NCBI GenBank assembly: GCA_947302175.1
Contig: CAMYVB010000003.1
Location: 1 to 64,000, forward strand
Direction: 5' to 3'
Origin: an uncultured Bacteroidales bacterium
GTDB lineage: Bacteria; Bacteroidota; Bacteroidia; Bacteroidales; UBA932
DNA length: 64,000 nucleotides
The notes under the pieces are model-generated. The model was not told where the DNA came from and ran no database searches. It saw only the letters and a list, made by a program, of their open reading frames with translations. This document shows, piece by piece, positions 44,642 through 51,475 of this stretch; the stretch's first letter is position 1; every line of letters begins with the position of its first letter. A program made the position numbers and the translations under genes.

Positions 44642-44714
44642 GTTACTCAATACTTAGGAAGAAGTTACTCATTTCTTAGGAGAGCGGACCAGAAATCTAC
44701 TCAATTCTTAGGAA
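44642..44714. repeat. Three short direct repeats
   Basis: GTTACTCAATACTTAGGAA (44642-44660), GTTACTCATTTCTTAGGAG (44664-44682) and TCTACTCAATTCTTAGGAA (44696-44714) share TACTCA-n2-n-CTTAGGA. Starts are 22 and 32 bp apart. Too few and too irregular for a CRISPR; iteron-like or protein-binding repeats are possible. Confidence 0.5.
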
Positions 44715-44974
44715 ATATAGCGGGAAAAGCCGCTGTATATTCTGGATAATCAGGCTATCGCAAAAGGAGAAATGCGCCGTGCAAAGAGAATCAATACAAG
44801 AATAAATTATAAACATCGCGCGCGAGAAGATGAGAAGAAAAACCGTGACGCTGGAGAGTTTGTCCACGAAGGAATGCAGGTCGTCGAAATAATAGAATAT
44901 AAAAAACAGGTGATGCGAATTGTTTGTATTTTTAACCTTTTTATTTACTTATTTATAATGTGTTAATAGGTTAA

Positions 44975-45006
44975 TTTGTTTTATTGATTCATTCTTTTTA
45001 CCTTTG
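44975..45006 (+). promoter_or_regulatory. Promoter of the AbiE pair
   Basis: TTTG (44975-44978), a 20-bp spacer and TACCTTTG (44999-45006) match the -33/-7 consensus. The first in-frame GTG at 45011 would be leaderless; the next ATG is at 45059. Confidence 0.65.
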
Positions 45007-45010
45007 CGTC

Positions 45011-45640
45011 GTGAAGGTGAAGAATCATATAGAGAATGAGTACGCTGCAGGGTGTGCCATGGTAAGCGGCGGTTGCGTCGCCTACCATGGCGCGCTGCAA
45101 TACTACGCCTTGCAGACACAGCAGTTCAACACCATATATCTGCATTCAGACAAACGGTTCCGCCCGTTTGTTATTGACGGTGTTTCCTATGAATACCATC
45201 CTCTCAAATTCACCTACAATGTAGTCATCAGCAAGGACCCGGATGGAAATCCCATTGCCGTAACATCCCTTTCCCAGACGGTGGTGGACTGCATCCGTCA
45301 TATTGATTTGGCAGGAGGGCTGGAAGAACTACTCTACGCGCTTTCGTCCATCTCTTATGGGCAGCTCAAGGAAAAGGACCTAATGGTTTGTCTGGAGGCG
45401 TATGATAATGCTTCTCTCTGGAGCAGGACCGGATATTTGCTATCTCTCTTTCAGAGCACCAACGGCATCGGCCAGCGTTTTCTTGAGACCTGCCGGATAA
45501 AGGGAAGCGGCGTAAAGAATAAGATAACAGACGGAGACAAAGCCCTGGAGTTTATCCCCAGGTGGAATATGTTCGTGCCCAAGGATATGGGAGATATGAT
45601 AACGAAAGGAACGGAATATGGAACAGAAGTCATATACTAA
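45011..45640 (+). CDS. AbiEi-like antitoxin, apparently lacking the N-terminal wHTH
   Basis: The antitoxin of a type IV AbiE system. The protein (209 aa from GTG 45011, or 193 aa from ATG 45059) begins directly in the AbiEi core: 'GGCVAYHGALQYYALQTQQFNTIYLHS', then 'VTSLSQTVVDCIRHIDLAGGLEELLYAL'. Usual AbiEi proteins carry a ~60-residue winged helix before this, which is absent here and blocked by an upstream stop. An in-frame ATG at 44984 lies upstream of the -7 box and is not credible. It overlaps the toxin gene by 23 nt. Confidence 0.8.
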   Translation: MKVKNHIENEYAAGCAMVSGGCVAYHGALQYYALQTQQFNTIYLHSDKRFRPFVIDGVSYEYHPLKFTYNVVISKDPDGNPIAVTSLSQTVVDCIRHIDLAGGLEELLYALSSISYGQLKEKDLMVCLEAYDNASLWSRTGYLLSLFQSTNGIGQRFLETCRIKGSGVKNKITDGDKALEFIPRWNMFVPKDMGDMITKGTEYGTEVIY

Positions 45641-46574
45641 GAAAGAACTTCGCGCACTGATGGAAGCCACCGGATATCCTATGGCCTCCATAGAGAAGAC
45701 CATGCGCCTTCTGGAACTGCTCAAAGAGATTAATGCAGATGCCTTTCTGGGTGAGAACCTGACGCTGAAGGGCGGTACCGCCATCAATATAATCCACTAT
45801 AGCGAAATCCCCAGGTTGAGTGTAGATCTGGATTTTGATTTGGCTCGCAACACCCCTAAGGAAGAGATGTTGCAGGTGAAGGATGAAGTATCTTCGCGTA
45901 TCCGAAATCTGGCAGCATCGATGGGTTATTTCCTAAGCGATCCCCGTCCCAACTATGCGATTCATCAGACAGAACTGTATTACAAGAGTGCAAGCGGGAA
46001 TCGTGACAAAATCAAGCTGGACATCAACTGCCTTTCCCGCTGCCATGTGTATGAGACTGTGGTCAGGGAATCTCGGAATCCCTTTCTTCCGGGAGATGTC
46101 TTCCAGGTACGGATGCTCTCCGAATTCGAATTGTTCGGAGCAAAGTTGAAAGCCCTTCTGGAACGGAATACACCCAGGGATATTTTCGATGCTTATACGC
46201 TTGAGCAGAAAGGATTGTACCGTGATGAAGAGTCTATCACACTCATCCGCAAATGCATCGTCTATTATCTTTCCCTTTCACGTGGCGTTGACCTTAAGCA
46301 GTCACTTGAAGCCATCCGCAACCGACCTATTCAGGATTTCAAGAAACAGCTCTTCCCGATGCTGAAGACTGGATATGGATTCGTAGACCGTGACATGATG
46401 ACTTCTGAGGCAGTCAAATGTGTCTCCCGTTTTTTGGGCTTCACGCAAAACGAGGCTCAATACCTCGAAGAAGCGAAAGCAGGAGCATACCATCCCGAGC
46501 TGCTTTTTGACGGCCAAGCCGCAGAGCGGATAGCCGAGAATCCCGCTGCCAAGTTCTATATTATTAGCAAATAA
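45618..46574 (+). CDS. AbiEii-family nucleotidyltransferase toxin
   Basis: A 318-aa DUF1814/AbiEii protein. The nucleotidyltransferase motif is clear: 'LTLKGGTAINIIHYSEIPRLSVDLDFDLA' (G-G-T-A plus D-x-D). The later conserved block 'FELFGAKLKALLERNTPRDIFDAYTL' carries the family Lys and 'RD.fD'. Such toxins transfer nucleotides to tRNA or other targets and are neutralised by AbiEi, giving phage defence or plasmid stability. It is probably functional and starts inside the antitoxin gene. Confidence 0.92.
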   Translation: MEQKSYTKKELRALMEATGYPMASIEKTMRLLELLKEINADAFLGENLTLKGGTAINIIHYSEIPRLSVDLDFDLARNTPKEEMLQVKDEVSSRIRNLAASMGYFLSDPRPNYAIHQTELYYKSASGNRDKIKLDINCLSRCHVYETVVRESRNPFLPGDVFQVRMLSEFELFGAKLKALLERNTPRDIFDAYTLEQKGLYRDEESITLIRKCIVYYLSLSRGVDLKQSLEAIRNRPIQDFKKQLFPMLKTGYGFVDRDMMTSEAVKCVSRFLGFTQNEAQYLEEAKAGAYHPELLFDGQAAERIAENPAAKFYIISK

Positions 46575-46688
46575 GGCGGGGCCAGGAATCTGCCCCCCCA
46601 CCTTTTGTCAAAACGATATCAATTACGCTACGAGGTTGGATCACCCCGATCGTGCATTTATCAGAATAGCTTGATAAAGAAGATATGC

Positions 46689-47045
46689 TCAGTCCCAGGT
46701 TCTTGTCTCATTAATCTGTTTGTTTATGTGGGAGGCAACATCGATTATCCCTTGCTGGGTAGAGATCCAATCCTCAATACTCCAAAACCTGTCGCGATCA
46801 ATGGCGCTGAATGAACTCACAGTATCCGGATACGTCTTATCTATGTGGCATAGAAGCGCTCCGTCATTATTGTCATTTGTGAGCTCTAACTTCACACCTA
46901 CGCCATCCACAACATCTGATGCCGTGTAGCAAGACAGAGAATCATCTTCGGTAATTTGACTCAGTATACTGTTCACCAACAATGATGCTACTTCCCTCAT
47001 CGCCGGCGGGGCATCCGATCTTGGTTTTCTCTTTTTAATCTTCAT
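46689..47045 (-). CDS. Small protein of unknown function
   Basis: A 118-aa soluble protein with a very basic start (MKIKKRKPRSDAPPAMREV). It is otherwise acidic, with 'VVDGVGVKLELTNDNNDGALLCHIDK'. No signal peptide or known domain was recognised. It is last in the VWA-containing minus-strand run, 47 bp after the VWA stop. The opposite-strand frame at 46605-46814 is a shadow. Confidence 0.65.
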   Translation of the reverse strand: MKIKKRKPRSDAPPAMREVASLLVNSILSQITEDDSLSCYTASDVVDGVGVKLELTNDNNDGALLCHIDKTYPDTVSSFSAIDRDRFWSIEDWISTQQGIIDVASHINKQINETRTWD

Positions 47046-47092
47046 TCTATGTCAAGATTATCTCATTCCGGAACTGCTAAGTTACGAAATAA

Positions 47093-47719
47093 TCATTCTT
47101 TATCAAAATAGTCTCTGGCACAGTCATGTACATCTGCACCGGAGGCCAGGCGGTCAAAGAGCCGGGTGCGGGCCTTTTTTTCGCGGGCAAACATGGCCAG
47201 TGTTCCGACAGGATTAGCTGCCCAGGAGAGATGGTTGTCAATGGAGATGGATACGGCCACCTTCTCTACATCCTGGTTAGCGCCCATATAGGTGAATACC
47301 CAACCTTTGGCTTTCAGTTCATCTACAAGAGCCTTGATGGATTTCTGGTTGTATTCTCGGGAGGAGTTTTCCTCACCGTCGGTAATCACGGTAACGAGGA
47401 CGGTATCTCCCTTTTCAACCTTCTTTCTGAGGGCGTTGATGCTGAATCCCATGGCGTCATACAGGGGCGTGCAGCAATCCGGGTGATAATCTTCCGCAGT
47501 CATTTCTTTGGCTCCGGCAGCAGGGACACCGTCATAGACAGTCTTGGTCTCGGCGCTGTTGAAAACCACGAGGGTAACGGTATGCTGCTGTTCGGGATGC
47601 TTCTCTTGGGCGTCGCGGATGGTCTGAACGGTCTCGTTGAAACCGTTGATGGCTTGGGTTGCGATGCTTGACATGGAACCGGAGGCATCGAGAATAATGA
47701 GGTTATGAATCTTTTGCAT
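47093..47719 (-). CDS. von Willebrand factor A (VWA) domain protein
   Basis: A 208-aa single-domain VWA protein without a signal peptide. The complete metal-ion-dependent adhesion site is visible: 'ILDASGSMSS' (DxSxS), the Thr in 'CCTPLYDAMG' and the Asp in 'ITDGEENSS'. These domains bind partner proteins through a divalent metal. Similar stand-alone VWA proteins often accompany tellurite-type or phosphatase/kinase stress modules; none is evident here. It lies downstream of the coiled-coil and sigma genes. Confidence 0.92.
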   Translation of the reverse strand: MQKIHNLIILDASGSMSSIATQAINGFNETVQTIRDAQEKHPEQQHTVTLVVFNSAETKTVYDGVPAAGAKEMTAEDYHPDCCTPLYDAMGFSINALRKKVEKGDTVLVTVITDGEENSSREYNQKSIKALVDELKAKGWVFTYMGANQDVEKVAVSISIDNHLSWAANPVGTLAMFAREKKARTRLFDRLASGADVHDCARDYFDKE

Positions 47720-47732
47720 GGCAGTTAACTAT

Positions 47733-48089
47733 TTATTTGTGTCTTGCGGCATCATGTGCCCATTGTAAGTTGGTGGCAGCTTTGTCGTCTGCATCTCTTG
47801 CATAACGGAGTTGAGTACTGGCTTTATCACTAGCCTCTTTTGCATATCGCTGTTGCGTCCGCGCCCGGTCAAAATCTTTGTTTCTTAGATAATATGCGGC
47901 GTCACGGGCGTGTCTTTCTGCTTCATTCAGATATGACTGTGCACTGCGACGATAACTGTCAGCTTGCTTCTGATACGATTCCGCCACCCGACCGTACTCG
48001 GCGGCTTTTTTCTGATAATAATCGTTCTGGGGTATTTCTCCCGAGTAGATTGTCATTGAAAAAATGACAAGTAGGATTATTCTATTCAT
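47733..48089 (-). CDS. Exported repetitive helical protein
   Basis: A 118-aa protein with a hydrophobic N-terminus (MNRIILLVIFSMTIYSGE) followed by repeats of about 7 and 11 residues rich in Ala, Tyr, Arg and Gln. These include 'AAEYGRVAESYQKQADSYRRSAQSYLNEAERHARDAAYYL' and 'RYAKEASDKASTQLRYARDADDKAATNLQWAHDA'. It would form a long amphipathic helix or coiled coil in the periplasm. Function unknown. A hairpin separates it from the upstream gene. Confidence 0.7.
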   Translation of the reverse strand: MNRIILLVIFSMTIYSGEIPQNDYYQKKAAEYGRVAESYQKQADSYRRSAQSYLNEAERHARDAAYYLRNKDFDRARTQQRYAKEASDKASTQLRYARDADDKAATNLQWAHDAARHK

Positions 48090-48108
48090 GCCAGATACTC
48101 TTTAAAAT

Positions 48109-48140
48109 GGTCAGGCCTTGTCATATGACGCGGCCTGACC
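48109..48140. terminator. Hairpin between two exported-protein genes
   Basis: GGTCAGGCC (48109-48117) pairs perfectly with GGCCTGACC (48132-48140). On the minus strand ATTTTAAAG follows, a weak U-tract, so partial termination or mRNA processing is likely. Confidence 0.6.
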
Positions 48141-48184
48141 AACCACCGCTGCTATCCTTTCACGCTTCGTTGTTGTGGCTTTTT

Positions 48185-48424
48185 TTAACGATGGACACTT
48201 TTCTTATGGCCGCAATGTTTGCAGTAGGCCTGCTGCCATACTTGCCCGTTTGTAATAGGATCGAACCCCGAGCAACTGCATCCAACTGTCCCGTTGCAAT
48301 GTGTCCCTTCGCAGGGGGATTCGGACAGAGCGACAATGTGGTGGTGTCCATCTTCGTGGGTGTGGACGGAAATGCTGAAAAACCCGAGGAAAATCGTGAT
48401 CAAAACATACAGAAACTTTTTCAT
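48185..48424 (-). CDS. Small exported His/Cys-rich protein
   Basis: 79 aa from the ATG at 48424, which starts a clean signal peptide (MKKFLYVLITIFLGFFSISV); an upstream in-frame ATG at 48457 gives 11 extra charged residues and is less likely. The mature part has 'HTHEDGHHH' followed by seven Cys and ends with a 'CKHCGHKK' motif, so metal binding is likely. Function unknown. It lies 66 bp downstream of a sigma-factor gene. Confidence 0.7.
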   Translation of the reverse strand: MKKFLYVLITIFLGFFSISVHTHEDGHHHIVALSESPCEGTHCNGTVGCSCSGFDPITNGQVWQQAYCKHCGHKKSVHR

Positions 48425-48490
48425 GACATGGGTACCCTTGATTCGTGCCGGGCGCAACTTTTAATAAATGATTGATTATGGTTTATAATG

Positions 48491-49060
48491 TTAGCTCTCT
48501 TGATAGAGTTCGATAAAGCTGGCTATTGCACGGTGCTTAAGATTGTATATGTTCTGAATGGTAGTGTTAAGCATCTTGGCGACCTCTTCGGTTTCACGGC
48601 CCTCGATAATAAGAAGGCGGATGACGGAAACATAGCGCTCATTGGTCATTCTGGAGAGTGTTTGCTCTATGTCCATACGCATTTCGTCTACAGAAATGGT
48701 TGAAACCTGGCGGTCAAACACGCTGATGTCATCTGTATAATCAACTCGGTTGCCTTTCTTGTAGTAAGCCATGAAAAAGCGCCAGGCAACGTGACTGAGC
48801 CAGGTGGAGAGACTTGCGCCATTACGGCCCGTGAAGGAGTTGAGCACTTTCCAATTGTTCCTGGCAAGGAAGAAGTAGAGCTCGCTCACGAGTTCGTCAT
48901 ATTCGACGGTACCTTTGAAAAGAGAGCACTGGATGCTGCGGAGGAGCGGCTCAACGTCTTCATAGAAAACGCGATGAACACAGCGGTTTTGGACATTGGG
49001 GTCTGTTGACTTGAGCCCCCGGATGATAACATGATCAAATTCTCTTATAGTGCATTCCAT
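48491..49060 (-). CDS. Sigma-70 family (ECF-like) sigma factor 1
   Basis: A 189-aa RNA polymerase sigma factor. Region 2 is around 'ELYFFLARNNWKVLNSFTGRNGASLSTWLSHVAWRFFMAYYK' and region 4 is the helix-turn-helix 'LLIIEGRETEEVAKMLNTTIQNIYNLKHRAIASFI'. No anti-sigma gene is immediately downstream. Its upstream region carries the 32-bp block also found before the exported protein leading to the CHAT gene. It heads a run with the His/Cys-rich, helical and VWA proteins. Confidence 0.85.
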   Translation of the reverse strand: MECTIREFDHVIIRGLKSTDPNVQNRCVHRVFYEDVEPLLRSIQCSLFKGTVEYDELVSELYFFLARNNWKVLNSFTGRNGASLSTWLSHVAWRFFMAYYKKGNRVDYTDDISVFDRQVSTISVDEMRMDIEQTLSRMTNERYVSVIRLLIIEGRETEEVAKMLNTTIQNIYNLKHRAIASFIELYQES

Positions 49061-49085
49061 GGCGGGTAGTTTTTTCTTGTTTCTA

Positions 49086-49117
49086 CCCTTAATACCAAAG
49101 AATGGGAAAAGTAACCC
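49086..49117 (-). promoter_or_regulatory. Putative ECF-type promoter, copy 1
   Basis: On the minus strand the block reads GGGTTACTTTT, three bases, ATTCT, two bases, GGTAT, one base, AAGGG. It ends 25 bp before the sigma ATG. It is 27/32 identical to the block at 55433-55464. GGGTTAC and GGTAT sit at -35/-10-like spacing. No TAnnTTTG box is present. Confidence 0.55.
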
Positions 49118-49126
49118 TCCTAGAAA

Positions 49127-49279
49127 CTATTTTTTTTGCTTTTTCATTTGAGCAAGGACCCATAGGTCCTCTATGGTGTTAACTTTCAACAGAATAGCCT
49201 TTTCTTCATCTTCTGTTGACAGCCCCTCCAGGTATTCAGACATCATATCTGGGGGAATAGAATAAAAATCTTCACTCAT
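49127..49279 (-). CDS. Small acidic protein, 50 aa
   Basis: An ATG at 49279 opens a 50-codon frame: 'MSEDFYSIPPDMMSEYLEGL', then 'STEDEEKAILLKVNTIEDLW' and 'VLAQMKKQKK'. It is compact and soluble, with an acidic start and a basic tail. It lies between the anti-sigma-like gene (58 bp) and the promoter of the other sigma gene, on the same strand as both. Codon content looks coding, but no family is recognised. Confidence 0.5.
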   Translation of the reverse strand: MSEDFYSIPPDMMSEYLEGLSTEDEEKAILLKVNTIEDLWVLAQMKKQKK

Positions 49280-49336
49280 TATGGTCTTGTTTTACCATAT
49301 AGAGTGAAGAGTTATTGGAAGTCTTTCAAAAAGGCG

Positions 49337-49912
49337 CTATTCAGTTCTTTGTTTTGTCAAGAGTTCATTCTTCCTTTCTTTCAGCAATTGGATGGCGTAT
49401 TCGTATTTCTTGACCGAATAGATGGCTTCATCACGAATTCGGATGCTTTCTTGGAGAAGGCTGTCGTTCTCGGCAATTTCAGCGTCAATGGCTTCTATCG
49501 CTTCCTGGAAATTGCCTTGTTCAATTAAGCTGTCTATATCTGACAAACCGGTTCCACGCATAATTGGCGGATTATTATCTACATTGGGAGGAAGGACGGG
49601 GGTGGAGATGGGACTGAACAGGAAGACACCCGCAACTAAAGCAGCTGCAGCGCTGAAAGCCGTGACCCATGGCACCCAGGGGCGCTGGGCAGCAACCTTT
49701 GCTGCAGCTTTTTGCTGGGCCTCTTCCTGCCATTTAGTGATGGCGTCTCGTTTATCCTTCCGGTCTTTAAGACCATCAAAAATAAGGCGCATCATGTTCA
49801 CCTCGCGGACCAAAGCGGGATCTTGTTCCAATTCGGCTTCAAATGACGCCTTCTCTTCAACGGTCATTTCACCACGCACGTAGGCATCTATATGTTCTTC
49901 TGTATATTTCAT
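49337..49912 (-). CDS. Anti-sigma-factor-like membrane protein
   Basis: A 191-aa protein. Its cytoplasmic N-terminus (YTEEHIDAYVRGEMTVEEKASFEAELEQDPALVREVN) resembles Bacteroidota anti-sigma domains. One transmembrane segment lies at about 80-101 and the periplasmic helical tail has 'DIDSLIEQGNFQEAIEAIDAEIAEND'. Its start overlaps the stop of the upstream sigma gene by 4 nt, the usual sigma/anti-sigma arrangement. A role in holding the sigma factor at the membrane is inference. Regulated cleavage of the tail by the neighbouring proteases is conceivable. Confidence 0.75.
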   Translation of the reverse strand: MKYTEEHIDAYVRGEMTVEEKASFEAELEQDPALVREVNMMRLIFDGLKDRKDKRDAITKWQEEAQQKAAAKVAAQRPWVPWVTAFSAAAALVAGVFLFSPISTPVLPPNVDNNPPIMRGTGLSDIDSLIEQGNFQEAIEAIDAEIAENDSLLQESIRIRDEAIYSVKKYEYAIQLLKERKNELLTKQRTE

Positions 49913-50535
49913 AACGCTTGAATGGCAATATAAGTTGTTATGACAAGATCACGAAGTCGTTGCAAACATTTACTTTTACTTGTTTTCAGGCCATCTTTGC
50001 TTGTATGGGCATTCCTTTTCAACATAATCTGTTCTAGCGTAAGACCGTCAACGTAGTATAGTGTTAGAATCTCCCTACAATGTTCAGACATTTCCTCTAT
50101 GCTGGCATGAACGATACGGAGTTTTTCTTCCTCTTCTTCCCGTCCAAAAGCTTCGAAATCATCGTCCGTAATATCGCGAATGAGTGTCTTGACGACAACA
50201 ATCGGGTTGCGACTCTCTTTTGCGGCTTGTTTTTTACATATATCTATAATAAAACTACGAAGCGTACAAGACATTGGCGCTGCCACAGCTCCTTTACTTT
50301 TGGGCTGACGCCAAATCTTGCCATCCTGCAGATAGATACGTCCATCCTGTATCTCTGTCCAAATTTGAATCAAGGCATCTTGGAATCGGTCCTGTGAGTA
50401 GAAAGCATCCCCTCCTTGAGTCCTCATGCAGTATTCGTAACAGTAGTCAAAGAACTCCTGCTCCGCTTTCCGTTCACCGGCGTGGATTCGTTGCACAAAC
50501 TGTGCTTCTCTGGAAAGAAAAGAGAATATCGGCAT
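49909..50535 (-). CDS. Sigma-70 family (ECF-like) sigma factor 2
   Basis: A 208-aa sigma factor. Region 2 is around 'RFQDALIQIWTEIQDGRIYLQDGKIW' and 'SCTLRSFIIDICKKQAAKESRN'. Region 4 is 'SEHCREILTLYYVDGLTLEQIMLKRNAHTSKDGLKTSKSKCLQRLRDLV'. It starts one base after the caspase stop and overlaps the anti-sigma gene by 4 nt. The three therefore form an operon caspase-sigma-anti-sigma. Confidence 0.85.
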   Translation of the reverse strand: MPIFSFLSREAQFVQRIHAGERKAEQEFFDYCYEYCMRTQGGDAFYSQDRFQDALIQIWTEIQDGRIYLQDGKIWRQPKSKGAVAAPMSCTLRSFIIDICKKQAAKESRNPIVVVKTLIRDITDDDFEAFGREEEEEKLRIVHASIEEMSEHCREILTLYYVDGLTLEQIMLKRNAHTSKDGLKTSKSKCLQRLRDLVITTYIAIQAL

Positions 50536-50536
50536 T

Positions 50537-51388
50537 TTATTGAAAAAGGTCTTTGACAGATTCTGATTTTAAACTACCTGTCATGTCTGGGGTTTGCTCC
50601 AACTGACCGGGGTTCTCTTGCATAATGCGCAGGATGGATTTTTTAAGTTCTCCATTGGAGAGTTTCTTTAAATCAGCACGAAGGTTATAAAGACACCAGG
50701 TTAATTTACCTACAGTAGGTTTTTTGACTTCCCAATTAACCTGGTAGGATTGGCAGGCACTGATGGTAATCCAGTCTTCTTTAGCGGAGATTCTGCGTTT
50801 GGGCTTTACGCCTGGTATCTCAAATGCCTGGTCATATCCGCGGGCGATTGTTGAGTCTCCAGGATCCCGTGTTGCGGTCCCGCTATGGCAGGCGTCTATG
50901 ATAACCAGAATGCGGCCAGATGGCCCAACTTTTTTCTTGATTCCAGCGAGCAAATTATACACCTCATCATCAATTAAATGCTTTTCGCCTTCATAAACTC
51001 CTTTCTTGAAAAAAGGTTTCGCATCGTATGGAATCCAGGCTTCGTCATATCCATTCTCCTCATCGCCATCAGTATCGGTAATCTGTTGTCCGTGACCGGA
51101 AAAATGTATATATACCTTATCTCCGGTGTTACATTTGTTTGCAATCGATTTGAATGCGGAAACAATTGCTTCTTTTGTTGCCTCTTCATTACGGAGTGTC
51201 TGAATATCGGAATACTTGTTGACATTCAACATTTTCAATACATAATCCACATCCGTATCTCCATGGATACGCCCCCAATTAGGATCCTTATAATGTCCTA
51301 TTCCAATGACCAATGCGCGACGCTCTTGTGCCCATCCAGGGGACAAGCCTAAGGCAAGGAACGTTACGAAGAGGATTACATTCCGCAT
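50537..51388 (-). CDS. Exported caspase-like cysteine protease (C14)
   Basis: A 283-aa protein from the ATG at 51388: signal peptide 'MRNVILFVTFLALGLSPGWA', then one peptidase C14 domain. The catalytic dyad is present: His99 in 'VYIHFSGHGQQ' and Cys167 in 'ILVIIDACHSGTA'. The start 'RRALVIGIGHYKDPNWGRIHGDTDVDYVLKML' is typical of bacterial metacaspase-like proteins. An upstream in-frame ATG at 51460 is not used because a -7 box (51418-51425) lies after it. The signal peptide puts it in the periplasm or at the surface. Confidence 0.92.
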   Translation of the reverse strand: MRNVILFVTFLALGLSPGWAQERRALVIGIGHYKDPNWGRIHGDTDVDYVLKMLNVNKYSDIQTLRNEEATKEAIVSAFKSIANKCNTGDKVYIHFSGHGQQITDTDGDEENGYDEAWIPYDAKPFFKKGVYEGEKHLIDDEVYNLLAGIKKKVGPSGRILVIIDACHSGTATRDPGDSTIARGYDQAFEIPGVKPKRRISAKEDWITISACQSYQVNWEVKKPTVGKLTWCLYNLRADLKKLSNGELKKSILRIMQENPGQLEQTPDMTGSLKSESVKDLFQ

Positions 51389-51407
51389 AATCGTTGCTTT
51401 TTCTTTT

Positions 51408-51450
51408 GTTAAGAAACAAATATAAGCATTTTTTGGTTTGTTTCTTAGAG
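51408..51450 (-). promoter_or_regulatory. Promoter and hairpin between the CHAT and caspase genes
   Basis: On the minus strand CTAAGAAACAAA and TTTGTTTCTTAA form an inverted repeat, followed by an A-rich tract, which could terminate the CHAT transcript. Inside it TATATTTG (51425-51418) matches the -7 consensus and would start the caspase-sigma-anti-sigma operon. Confidence 0.5.
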
Positions 51451-51475
51451 CAAAATACAATTGCTTGGAAAGACA

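Larger units (their letters stand above)
44140..44974. other. Gene-poor stretch at island edge
   Basis: I find no convincing protein gene. Open frames on both strands (for example 44255-44545 plus and 44146-44505 minus) are low-complexity and lie opposite each other. A 64-residue basic frame at 44772-44966 has no recognisable domain. The stretch contains a 14-bp palindrome and short direct repeats, listed separately, and becomes very AT-rich after about 44880. Confidence 0.6.

Noticed and set aside
44642..44714. CRISPR-like array
   Set aside because: Only three imperfect repeats with unequal short spacing and no cas genes.
46605..46814. 69-residue plus-strand frame
   Set aside because: It runs opposite the better-supported minus-strand gene 46689-47045 and has no domain.
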